Part shown: piece after piece, positions 13,761 to 19,910 of the stretch
How the letters are laid out: each line of letters opens with the position of its first letter
Numbering within the stretch: position 1 is the stretch's first letter
NCBI GenBank assembly: GCA_027077325.1
Contig: JALTGF010000154.1
Location: forward strand, 1-20,312
DNA length: 20,312 nucleotides
DNA from: an archaeon
Lineage (GTDB): Archaea > Undinarchaeota > Undinarchaeia > Undinarchaeales > JALTGF01
Direction of reading: 5' to 3'
Translations under genes and position numbers: made by a program
Notes under the pieces: model-generated
What the model was told of the DNA's origin: nothing
The model's input: the letters and a program-made list of their open reading frames with translations, nothing else
Database searches by the model: none

Positions 13761-14297
13761 TTACTCAACCTCACTGTCATATTTTACCAAAGAATGAACA
13801 TTATAATTCTTAAGTTTCTCGCGGCCATTTAAAAAAGTTAGTTCAATAACAAATGCAATTCCCTCAACGACGCCGCCAAGTTTTTCAACAAGCTTTGCCG
13901 CAGCTTCCATTGTCCCACCGGTTGCAAGCAGGTCGTCAATAAGCAAAACATGCTGGCCAGGCATTATAGCATCCTCATGAATTTCAATCTTGTCTTTTCC
14001 ATATTCGAGTTCATACTCCTGGGAGATTGTTTTATGTGGCAATTTTCCTGGCTTTCGTATAATCGCAAATTCTTTTCCCATTGCATAGGCAAGTGCCGCC
14101 CCAAATATAAAGCCACGGCTTTCAATCCCAACAATTACATCAATTTTTTTATCCTTGTAAAGATCTGCAAAATAATCAATTACAAACTGGAATGATGCAG
14201 GATCTTTAATTAATGTTGTTATGTCTCTAAACATAATCCCTTTTTTTGGAAAGTCAGGTATATTCCTAATCCTTGATTTTAAGTCAATATTGTCCAT
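13761..14297 (-). CDS. apt: Adenine phosphoribosyltransferase
   Basis: The enzyme has 178 residues and converts adenine plus PRPP to AMP and pyrophosphate. It has the PRPP-binding motif VLLIDDLLATGGT (117-129), the hood segment FPKKGIMFRDIT near the N-terminus, VGIESRGFIFGAALAYA, and the flexible loop RKPGKLPHKT. These residues together are typical of APT rather than hypoxanthine-guanine enzymes. It is the first gene of an apt-ahcY operon and lies near the MTA phosphorylase gene, which yields adenine. A TATA box is centred about 27 nt upstream with no SD. Confidence 0.93.
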   Translation of the reverse strand: MDNIDLKSRIRNIPDFPKKGIMFRDITTLIKDPASFQFVIDYFADLYKDKKIDVIVGIESRGFIFGAALAYAMGKEFAIIRKPGKLPHKTISQEYELEYGKDKIEIHEDAIMPGQHVLLIDDLLATGGTMEAAAKLVEKLGGVVEGIAFVIELTFLNGREKLKNYNVHSLVKYDSEVE

Positions 14298-14316
14298 AAT
14301 TTAGATAGTAATTTTA

Positions 14317-14330
14317 GGTATTATATAAAA
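14317..14330 (-). promoter_or_regulatory. TATA box of apt-ahcY
   Basis: The minus strand reads TTTTATATAATACC, centred about 27 nt above ATG 14297, consistent with a leaderless mRNA. Confidence 0.65.
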
Positions 14331-14338
14331 TAATTTAT

Positions 14339-14863
14339 TTAATTGGCACGAATTTTTTCAAATTTTGTAGACAATCGAGAGATAAGATTTTTTGAAATTG
14401 CATTTTCATTAAATGGGACTAACAAAATTGAGTTTTCAGTAACTGAGGTAAGTTCTGATAACTGATGTAACACAAGGATGGCCGAACGTTCATCCACATA
14501 ATTAAATAAGGAATCTGCCCCGTGGACCAATACAACAGACTTTGGGTGCTCTTTAGCATAATCTCTTACAATGGCGCGAAACTTTTCTATATTTTGAAAT
14601 GGCAAAGAATCTGAAAACCCTTCATGCGAATAGCTGACCCACCATATAAAACGAATCCTCTTTTCAATTTTTTTTAGTTTATATTTATCAATGACTATTT
14701 TAGGATTATATGCAGATATAACAAGCCCCGTAGTGCCTTTCTTATGCAAAAATTTTTTAAATATCTCAAAACTTAATTCTGGGCTATCCTCTAAAATGAG
14801 ATAAGAATGATTTGGTTTAATCCGGATATCCCCATGTTTTCCCTTAATATAGATTGGTTTCAT
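14339..14863 (-). CDS. DUF835 domain protein
   Basis: This 174-residue protein shows the archaeal DUF835 pattern: an N-terminal strand with SYLILEDSPELSFEIFKKFL, a central GLVISAYNP, and then SVVLVHGADSLFNYVDERS and a late NSILLVPFNENAIS. DUF835 resembles a degenerate P-loop/KaiC-like fold without the Walker A motif; none is visible here. The domain occurs in archaeal sensory and regulatory proteins, often fused, but stands alone here. Biochemical role unknown. It is divergent from the MTA phosphorylase gene and its TATA box is shared or overlapping with that gene. Confidence 0.75.
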   Translation of the reverse strand: MKPIYIKGKHGDIRIKPNHSYLILEDSPELSFEIFKKFLHKKGTTGLVISAYNPKIVIDKYKLKKIEKRIRFIWWVSYSHEGFSDSLPFQNIEKFRAIVRDYAKEHPKSVVLVHGADSLFNYVDERSAILVLHQLSELTSVTENSILLVPFNENAISKNLISRLSTKFEKIRAN

Positions 14864-14883
14864 AGTTCATAAGTGATTGATAA

Positions 14884-14894
14884 CTTATAAATAA
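14884..14894. promoter_or_regulatory. Shared bidirectional TATA element between the DUF835 and MTA phosphorylase genes
   Basis: CTTATAAATAA is the only strong box between the divergent genes. Its centre (about 14889.5) is 26-27 nt from each start codon (ATG 14863 on minus, ATG 14916 on plus). It reads as a TATA box on both strands, so one element can direct leaderless transcription either way. Confidence 0.6.
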
Positions 14895-14915
14895 TTTATC
14901 CAAGAATTAGGCAAT

Positions 14916-15707
14916 ATGGCAATCGCGAAAATAGGCATAATAGGTGGAACAGGAATTTACGATCCAGGAATGCTTGAGAACATTGAAGAAATAAACATAG
15001 AAACAATTTATGGAAAACCATCCGGACCAATTACCGTCGGAACCTTTAAAGGAAAAAAAGTTGCATTCCTTCCAAGACACGGACCAAAGCACACAATTCC
15101 GCCGCATAAGATTAATTTTAGGGCGAATATTCAGGCACTAAAAGAGCTTGGCGTTGAAAGAATTCTGGCGCCGCAGGCAGTTGGCTCATTGCGCGAGGAG
15201 ATGAAACCAGGTAGCATTGTTTTTCCGGACCAATTTATAGACAGAACATGGGGAAGAACAAGCACGTTTTACGAAAAAGACAAAGTTTGCCACATTTCAA
15301 TGGCAGACCCATTTTGTCCAGAATTGAGAAAAATTTTGATAGAGAGCGCAAGAGAACTTAAGCAGGATATCCACGAAAAAGGAACTTACGTTTGCATTCA
15401 AGGACCAAGATTTTCAACCCGTGCGGAGTCAAATATGTTTAGGCAATGGGGTGCAGACATTATTGGCATGACATTAGTCCCTGAGGTTGTGCTCGCGCGC
15501 GAGGCTGAAATTTGCTATGCATCAATTGCAATGATAACTGATTATGACTGCTGGAAAGAAACTGCCGTAACCTTAGATGAAGTTGTTAAGACAATGAAAG
15601 AAAACAATGAAAAAGTCAAGGAACTTTTGAAAGCAGTTATTCCAAAAATCCCAGACATCCGGGAAAACTGCAACTGCGCAAATGCATTAGATGGTGCTTT
15701 GATTTGA
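14916..15707 (+). CDS. mtnP: S-methyl-5'-thioadenosine phosphorylase
   Basis: The enzyme has 263 residues and phosphorolyses methylthioadenosine to adenine and methylthioribose-1-phosphate. Family motifs are IGIIGGTGIYDPG (phosphate loop), FLPRHGPKHTIPPHKINFRA, APQAVGSL, QGPRFSTRAESNMF and IGMTLVPEVVLAREAEICYA. TDYDCW (208-213) carries the aspartates associated with 6-aminopurine rather than 6-oxopurine recognition, favouring MTAP over guanosine/inosine phosphorylase. The C-terminal NCNC (Cys252, Cys254) resembles the CXC pair described in heat-stable archaeal homologues. The adenine product feeds apt, encoded nearby on the other strand. Leaderless start below the shared TATA box. Confidence 0.92.
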   Translation: MAIAKIGIIGGTGIYDPGMLENIEEINIETIYGKPSGPITVGTFKGKKVAFLPRHGPKHTIPPHKINFRANIQALKELGVERILAPQAVGSLREEMKPGSIVFPDQFIDRTWGRTSTFYEKDKVCHISMADPFCPELRKILIESARELKQDIHEKGTYVCIQGPRFSTRAESNMFRQWGADIIGMTLVPEVVLAREAEICYASIAMITDYDCWKETAVTLDEVVKTMKENNEKVKELLKAVIPKIPDIRENCNCANALDGALI

Positions 15708-15717
15708 TTTTTAGAAA

Positions 15718-15727
15718 CATTAAATAG
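15718..15727 (+). promoter_or_regulatory. Probable TATA box of the 15753-17460 transcript
   Basis: CATTAAATAG lies 26-35 nt above ATG 15753. A second A/T box (TTATAAAG, about 15736-15743) is too close to the start for a leaderless mRNA. A purine-rich AAGAAGAG precedes the ATG and might act as a weak ribosome-binding site. Confidence 0.4.
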
Positions 15728-15752
15728 ACATTTAGTTATAAAGAAGAGTGTT

Positions 15753-16181
15753 ATGGCAAAGAGAAGATACACTAAAGCAGAACTTAAGAAAGAACTAAAT
15801 AAACTTTGGAAAGAGGCAAAAAAAGGCAGCGAAAAAGCAAGACACGATTATTTTAAGCTTAAATATGGTAGCGAGGAGTTTAGAGAAGCTTACTTTAGAG
15901 TAGAGAAAATTGAAAAGAGACCAAGGACAAAGAAAAAAGAGGAGATCTCAAATCATGAGTTTAGGGAAATTTGCTTAAGAGTTGTTGAGTTACTTAAGAA
16001 TAAAAAAGCAAAAAGATTGGTAGATGCTATTGAGATAGCTGCAAAGGAAGAAAGTGTTGATCCAAATATAGTTTTAAGCAGGTATATGGACAGGGATGAA
16101 TTTGAAAAACTTCCAGAGACCCTGCAAGAGGTTGTTAAGATAGCGAGAAAACTCGCAAATTTAAGTGAGAGACCAGAGTAA
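15753..16181 (+). CDS. Hypothetical basic, helical protein
   Basis: I do not recognise this 142-residue protein. It is rich in Lys, Glu and Arg and predicted mainly alpha-helical. The N-terminal half (about 1-65) is strongly basic (RRYTKAELKKELNKLWKEAK, then KRPRTKKKEE). The C-terminal half contains NHEFREICLRVVELLKNKKA and a segment DAIEIAAKEESVDPNIVLSRY resembling a helix-turn-helix only in general character. There is no signal peptide, membrane helix or Cys/His cluster. One nucleotide separates its stop from the start of the tRNA methylthiotransferase gene, so they are co-transcribed. RNA binding or a helper role in tRNA modification is a guess. Confidence 0.75.
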   Translation: MAKRRYTKAELKKELNKLWKEAKKGSEKARHDYFKLKYGSEEFREAYFRVEKIEKRPRTKKKEEISNHEFREICLRVVELLKNKKAKRLVDAIEIAAKEESVDPNIVLSRYMDRDEFEKLPETLQEVVKIARKLANLSERPE

Positions 16182-16182
16182 G

Positions 16183-17460
16183 ATGAAGGTTTATATTGAA
16201 ACTTATGGTTGCTCTGCAAATTTTGCCGATTCTGAAATAATGGCTGGACTCCTGAAAAAAGCAGACCATGAAATTACTGATAATTTTAAGAAGGCAGATT
16301 TAATTTTAATAAATTCCTGCTATGTGAAAGACCAGACGGAAACTAAAATAAAAAAAAGGCTGGAATTTTTTAAAAAAATCAATAAAAAATTAGTTGTCGC
16401 GGGATGCTTTCCAGAGGCAAACAAAAGGGAAGTTGAAAAGATAGTTCCAAGTGCGTCTTTAATTGGTCCGCGAAAAATTGAAAAAATTGTTGAAGTTGTT
16501 GAGAAAACTTTTTCCGGAAAAAAAGTTGTTGTTCTTGGTAAAGGGGAAAAATCAAAGCCACTACTTCCAAAAATAAAGTTTAATCCTATAATAGATATTG
16601 TTGAGATAAACGAGGGCTGTCTTGGTAACTGCACATTTTGTGTTACAAAATTTGCACGCGGAGAGCTTTATAGTTATCCAATTGGAACAATTACAAGAGA
16701 AATTGAAAATGCCTTAAAAGAAGGTTGTAGGGAAGTTTGGATAACATCCCAGGACACGGGAGCGTATGGCTTTGACTCTGGAAGAGACTTGGCAGAGCTC
16801 TTGAAAAAAGTTGCAGTGATAAATGGAAGGTTTTTTGTGAGAGTTGGGATGATGAACCCCTCAAATGCTATTAGAATTTTAGACCAATTGATTGATGCTT
16901 ACAAAAATGAGAAAATTTTTAAGTTCTTGCACCTACCTGCGCAGTCCGGTTCAGATAAGATTTTGCGCCTAATGAAAAGAGGGAACAACACAGAGCAATT
17001 TAAAGAAATAGTCCATAAGTTTAGAGAAGAATTTCCAGAACTCACATTGAGTACAGATATTATTGTCGGCTTTCCTGGGGAAACCAAAGAGGACTTTGAA
17101 AAAACAATTTCCTTGATTAATGAAATTAAGCCAGACATTGTAAACATTTCAAGATACGGCGCGCGACCTGGAACTGAGGCCGCAAAAATGAAACAAATTG
17201 TGGACAGAGTTAAAAAAGATAGAAGCAGAGAACTAACGAAACTTGTGAAAAAGATTGGACTTGAGAAAAACAAAAAATTGATTGGATGGAGTGGAGAAAT
17301 TTTAATTGATGAGAAAGGAAAACAAGAGAGTTGGATTGGGAGAAATTTTGCGTACAAGCCAATTGTTGTTAAAACAAACAAAAATTTGCTTGGGAAAATT
17401 ATTAAAGTAAAAATAGTTGATGCAAAGCCGACTTATTTAATTGGAGAAGTTTACCACTGA
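16183..17460 (+). CDS. tRNA-t6A37 methylthiotransferase, archaeal CDKAL1/e-MtaB type
   Basis: This 425-residue radical-SAM enzyme adds a methylthio group to threonylcarbamoyladenosine-37 of ANN-decoding tRNAs. The N-terminal UPF0004 domain has the three cysteines of the auxiliary cluster: Cys10 (ETYGCSANFADSE), Cys46 (LINSCYVKDQTE) and Cys75 (VAGCFPEAN). The radical-SAM motif is CLGNCTFC (Cys146, 150, 153). A C-terminal TRAM domain starts at about residue 365. ETYGCSANFADSE is typical of the archaeal/eukaryotic branch rather than bacterial MiaB. The start is ATG 16183, one base after the upstream stop; GTG 16165 would overlap it needlessly. The stop overlaps the convergent winged-helix gene by 10 bp. 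Confidence 0.94.
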   Translation: MKVYIETYGCSANFADSEIMAGLLKKADHEITDNFKKADLILINSCYVKDQTETKIKKRLEFFKKINKKLVVAGCFPEANKREVEKIVPSASLIGPRKIEKIVEVVEKTFSGKKVVVLGKGEKSKPLLPKIKFNPIIDIVEINEGCLGNCTFCVTKFARGELYSYPIGTITREIENALKEGCREVWITSQDTGAYGFDSGRDLAELLKKVAVINGRFFVRVGMMNPSNAIRILDQLIDAYKNEKIFKFLHLPAQSGSDKILRLMKRGNNTEQFKEIVHKFREEFPELTLSTDIIVGFPGETKEDFEKTISLINEIKPDIVNISRYGARPGTEAAKMKQIVDRVKKDRSRELTKLVKKIGLEKNKKLIGWSGEILIDEKGKQESWIGRNFAYKPIVVKTNKNLLGKIIKVKIVDAKPTYLIGEVYH

Positions 17461-17702
17461 GGAATTTCCTCAAAGGATGGGCTGTAATCACGCCAAATTG
17501 TCCTTGCGTATAAACCTTCGGATCCACGAACCTCATGAATGTAATTGTCCTCGATTAGTTCATTAAAGGCACTCTTGGTCTCAGCTTCAGGGATACCTTC
17601 GTCCCTTGCTTTTTCTAGGACATCATCAAATGTAAAAAGCTGACTCTTGTTTTCAAGCTCTAAAATAATGCTCTTGATTTTTTCTTTTGTGTTTTCAACC
17701 AT
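17451..17702 (-). CDS. Small winged-helix protein resembling the MCM C-terminal domain
   Basis: The protein has 83 residues. Residues about 5-70 look like a single winged helix: TKEKIKSIILELENK, then FDDVLEKARDEGI, ETKSAFNELIEDNYI and a wing with GLYARTIW. The stretch LEKARDEGI and its downstream helix parallel LFERAKEQGI and the end of the MCM C-terminal domain at 9685-9860. It may bind DNA or a replication protein; no experimental role is known to me. Its 3' end overlaps the tRNA methylthiotransferase stop by 10 bp. Its TATA box (17724-17733) is centred 26-27 nt above ATG 17702 and nearly touches the start of the divergent geranylgeranyl reductase gene. Confidence 0.75.
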   Translation of the reverse strand: MVENTKEKIKSIILELENKSQLFTFDDVLEKARDEGIPEAETKSAFNELIEDNYIHEVRGSEGLYARTIWRDYSPSFEEIPQW

Positions 17703-17704
17703 AA

Positions 17705-17734
17705 TCTTTAAATGGACTGGGCAGGATTTATAAT
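17705..17734. promoter_or_regulatory. Interleaved divergent TATA boxes of the winged-helix and geranylgeranyl reductase genes
   Basis: Only 34 bp separate the two start codons. On plus, CTTTAAATG (17706-17714) is centred 27 nt above ATG 17737. On minus, TTATAAATCC (17724-17733) is centred 26-27 nt above ATG 17702. Each box lies next to the other gene's start, so the two pre-initiation complexes would overlap. Confidence 0.6.
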
Positions 17735-17736
17735 TT

Positions 17737-18792
17737 ATGGATGTTCAGATTATTGGAGCTGGAACAATTGGATGCTACTTGGCGCGGCAATTAAAAGATG
17801 CAGGGATTGACTTTAAAATTTTTGAAGAGCATTCAGAGGTTGGCATCCCAAAGCATTGCACTGGGCTTGTCAGCAAGAATATTGATGAATTAATTAAGGT
17901 TCCAAATAAAGTTGTATTAAACAAAGTAAAAGGCGCGAAACTATACTCCCCAAGCGGCAAGTGTGTTGAGCTTTCAAGAGAAAAAGACCAAGCGTATGTC
18001 TTGGACAGACCCTTATTTGACAAAGAATTGTCAAAAGGATTAGATATTCAATTTAATACACATATTGAGAAATTAGATACAAATGCAAAGTTTATTGTTG
18101 GAGCAGACGGAGCAAACTCAACAATTGCAAGGATTGCTAGCTTCCCCCCGCTTGAAAAAGTTATAACAGGAGTGCAAGTTGAAATTGAAAATGAAAGTTA
18201 TGATAAAAAGTTTGTCGAGCTTTATTTTGGCGAAAAAATTGCACCCGGCTTTTTTGCGTGGATTGTCCCAACAGATAAAACACTAAAGGTTGGATTGGCA
18301 ACAAAGGAAAATCCAAGCGAGTACTTAGATAGGTTTATTAAAGAAAGGTTTGGAAGTCCTGAAATTCTTGAAACTTATGGAGGGCTTATCCCACTCAAAT
18401 GGCGCGAGCAAATTGTAGAGGGAGATGTTGCTCTCGTTGGAGATGCTGCAGGACAAGTTAAAGCCACAAGCGGCGGTGGCGTCTATATTGGCATGGCCTC
18501 TGCAAAAATATTGAGTGATGCCATTAAAGAAAACAACCTTGAAAGGTATCAAAAGGATTGGGAAGAAAAAATTAAGCCAGAACTAAACTCTGCACTTATG
18601 ATAAGAAACGTATTGGACAGGATTTCAGATATAGAATTGGAAAAAATATTTGAAATTTTAGACCAGAATGAAATAAAGGACATAATTATAAAATATGGAG
18701 ATATGGACAAGCCACAGGATCTACTAAAAAAGATTGTAAAAAATCCAGCAATTTTAACAAAGTTTTTGCCATACCTAAAGTATTTATGGTGA
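17737..18792 (+). CDS. Geranylgeranyl reductase family FAD-dependent oxidoreductase
   Basis: This 351-residue flavoprotein is probably the digeranylgeranylglycerophospholipid reductase that saturates isoprenoid chains of archaeal membrane lipids. The N-terminal Rossmann loop is IIGAGTIGCYLARQL (5-19), followed by FEEHSEVGIPKHCTGLVS with the conserved Cys near the flavin. The second FAD motif is DVALVGDAAGQVKATSGGG. The substrate-domain stretch APGFFAWIVP fits the YxWxFP-like motif of the family. It is somewhat shorter than the usual roughly 390-450 residues. Leaderless start below its TATA box. It ends flush against the convergent cis-prenyltransferase gene, also an isoprenoid enzyme. Menaquinone or other prenyl substrates cannot be excluded. 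Confidence 0.88.
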   Translation: MDVQIIGAGTIGCYLARQLKDAGIDFKIFEEHSEVGIPKHCTGLVSKNIDELIKVPNKVVLNKVKGAKLYSPSGKCVELSREKDQAYVLDRPLFDKELSKGLDIQFNTHIEKLDTNAKFIVGADGANSTIARIASFPPLEKVITGVQVEIENESYDKKFVELYFGEKIAPGFFAWIVPTDKTLKVGLATKENPSEYLDRFIKERFGSPEILETYGGLIPLKWREQIVEGDVALVGDAAGQVKATSGGGVYIGMASAKILSDAIKENNLERYQKDWEEKIKPELNSALMIRNVLDRISDIELEKIFEILDQNEIKDIIIKYGDMDKPQDLLKKIVKNPAILTKFLPYLKYLW

Positions 18793-19488
18793 TTACTTGC
18801 CATATCTTCTCTTTCTTTTATCAAAATCTTTAAGGGCTGCAATGTAATCGTTTTTAGTCACATCTGGCCAAAGTTTGTCTATAAAATAAAGTTCCGAATA
18901 TGCACTTTCCCAGAGCAAGAAATTTGAGATTCTTTTTTCAGAGCTCCTAATTATTAAATCGGGATCAGGGAAGTTAAAGTAGAGATTTTTTGAAATTGAG
19001 TTTTCAGTTATTCTTTTCTTGTTTTTAACAAGACGATTTGCAGCATCAACAATTTCCTTTCTTCCTGAATAAGCAAGAGCCACCCTAAAATACTTGTTCG
19101 TGTATGAGGCAGTTGCCCTTTGCGCAATTTTAATTGACTCCCTTAGTTCTTTGGGGAGTAGATTTAAGTTGCCAATTGCCCCGACATTTACCCCAATCTT
19201 ATGAACTGTTTCATCTTTGGACATTTTAATAAAGTGGTCAGAATACATTTTAAAAAGGATCTTCAGAAGTGTTGAACTCCGATTTTTTAGGTTTTCCAAA
19301 GAAAGCCCATAAACAGTATAGTATTTAATTGGTAGATTTTCAAAGGACCAACGACCGATGTCTTCCAAAACTTTAATCCCCTTTCGATGACCTTCCCATG
19401 GCTTAAATGCACGCTTTACTGCCCAACGCCTGCAACCGTCAGGGATTAATCCAACATGTGTAGGATAATTTTGTATGTTTAAGTTCAT
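18793..19488 (-). CDS. uppS: cis-Prenyltransferase (undecaprenyl diphosphate synthase family)
   Basis: This 231-residue enzyme condenses isopentenyl diphosphate units into a long cis-polyprenyl diphosphate, the precursor of the dolichol-type carrier used in archaeal N-glycosylation. Family blocks are GLIPDGCRRWA with catalytic Asp17, GHRKG, TVYGLSLENLKNRS and SNFLLWESAYSELYF with LWPDV. Two positions are odd: the usual Asn of DGN(R/G)RW is Cys19, and the C-terminal RTGGExR stretch is RSSEKR, lacking one residue and the glycines. The enzyme may still be active or may be a divergent paralogue. TATA box at 19509-19520, 26 nt above ATG; no SD. Confidence 0.9.
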   Translation of the reverse strand: MNLNIQNYPTHVGLIPDGCRRWAVKRAFKPWEGHRKGIKVLEDIGRWSFENLPIKYYTVYGLSLENLKNRSSTLLKILFKMYSDHFIKMSKDETVHKIGVNVGAIGNLNLLPKELRESIKIAQRATASYTNKYFRVALAYSGRKEIVDAANRLVKNKKRITENSISKNLYFNFPDPDLIIRSSEKRISNFLLWESAYSELYFIDKLWPDVTKNDYIAALKDFDKRKRRYGK

Positions 19489-19508
19489 TGAGTTATATTG
19501 TGACTCAG

Positions 19509-19520
19509 ATTATAAAAACC
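19509..19520 (-). promoter_or_regulatory. TATA box of the cis-prenyltransferase gene
   Basis: The minus strand reads GGTTTTTATAATC, centred about 26 nt above ATG 19488. It follows immediately after the U-tract of the histone terminator. Confidence 0.6.
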
Positions 19521-19522
19521 TT

Positions 19523-19556
19523 ACAAAAATAAAAAAAGGAATGGGCCGAAGCCCAA
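19523..19556 (-). terminator. Terminator of the histone gene (UUCG hairpin plus U-tract)
   Basis: On the minus strand, starting about 7 nt past the histone stop, TGGGC-TTCG-GCCCA (19555-19542) forms a 5-bp stem with the extra-stable C(UUCG)G tetraloop. After ATTCC it is followed by a run of seven T, an A and five T (19537-19525). Archaeal termination depends mainly on U-tracts; the hairpin may add efficiency or protect the mRNA 3' end. It separates the histone from the cis-prenyltransferase gene in the same orientation. Confidence 0.85.
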
Positions 19557-19561
19557 ACCAA

Positions 19562-19762
19562 TTAAGAAAGTGCAAGGGTTATGTCCTCTGCTTTTACTGT
19601 TTTTCTTCCTGCGTGATTTGCAAGGATAACAGCTTTGCCAGCAATGCTTTGCGCATATGCTTCGAGAACTACCCTCATCCTCTCTTTTCCGTCGAGAGAA
19701 ACTCTAGCTGCGCCGGCTTTTTTGATAACTCGACCTACGCTAGATAGCGGTAATTCAGCCAT
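19562..19762 (-). CDS. Archaeal histone (HMf-like)
   Basis: This 66-residue histone-fold protein packages DNA as dimers that stack into longer complexes. The sequence begins MAELPLSSVGRVIKKAGAAR and contains VSLDGKERMRVVLEAYAQSI, then NHAGRKTVKAEDITLAL. The KTVxAEDI block near the end is diagnostic, and there is no N- or C-terminal tail. I chose ATG 19762 over the in-frame GTG 19771 because that GTG is part of the Shine-Dalgarno AGGTGG (19768-19773). The leader upstream can fold into a hairpin and a three-way junction. A strong terminator follows. Repeat element copy B lies about 150 bp upstream. Confidence 0.97.
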   Translation of the reverse strand: MAELPLSSVGRVIKKAGAARVSLDGKERMRVVLEAYAQSIAGKAVILANHAGRKTVKAEDITLALS

Positions 19763-19767
19763 TCTTT

Positions 19768-19773
19768 CCACCT
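19768..19773 (-). promoter_or_regulatory. Shine-Dalgarno of the histone gene
   Basis: The minus strand reads AGGTGG with a 5-nt spacer before ATG 19762. It lies four nucleotides past the 3' strand of the predicted three-way-junction stem, so folding of the leader could affect access to it. Confidence 0.75.
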
Positions 19774-19777
19774 CTTA

Positions 19778-19861
19778 TAAGAATTAGAGCGCTCAAAGAG
19801 CAGGATCCCTCAATCCACAACTCTAACTCTTAGTTTATTAGTGCTGCCTCCGCTTGGAGAC
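19778..19861 (-). promoter_or_regulatory. Predicted structured histone leader RNA: hairpin plus three-way junction
   Basis: Read on the minus strand, GTCTCC-AAGC-GGAGGC (19861-19846) is a hairpin. Next, TAAGAGTTAGAG (19832-19821) pairs with CTCTAATTCTTA (19789-19778) in a 12-bp stem enclosing two small hairpins: GGAT-TGAGGG-ATCC (19816-19803) and GCTC-TTT-GAGC (19801-19791). Both main stems contain one G-U pair on minus that would be an A-C mismatch on plus, so the fold belongs to minus-strand RNA. A TATA-like CTTAAATGA (about 19889-19897) would start RNA just before the first hairpin. It could be a regulatory leader or a separate small RNA. I know no matching RNA family. Confidence 0.6.
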
Positions 19862-19887
19862 AACATACTCAGGATTAAAAACTCTTT

Positions 19888-19899
19888 GTCATTTAAGTA
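19888..19899 (-). promoter_or_regulatory. Candidate TATA box of the histone transcript
   Basis: The minus strand reads TACTTAAATGAC. Its centre is about 27-32 nt above the first leader hairpin (19861) and about 14 nt from the end of repeat element B, matching the element-A-to-rpoK TATA distance. A closer A/T stretch (ACTAATAAAC, near 19832-19842) is an alternative that would leave out the first hairpin. Confidence 0.35.
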
Positions 19900-19910
19900 G
19901 TTTTCCCTCA

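Noticed and set aside
16165..16182. GTG start of the tRNA methylthiotransferase
   Set aside because: It would overlap the upstream gene, and ATG 16183 gives the standard MKVYIETYGC N-terminus.
19475..19747. 90-codon plus-strand frame antisense to the histone
   Set aside because: It is a shadow of the histone gene and its terminator, with no family resemblance.
19763..19771. GTG start giving the histone three extra residues
   Set aside because: The GTG is part of the Shine-Dalgarno AGGTGG, and archaeal histones begin at MAELP.
19778..19832. A degenerate tRNA on the plus strand
   Set aside because: The outer stem has an A-C mismatch on plus, the length is only 55 nt, and no anticodon or T-loop consensus is present.
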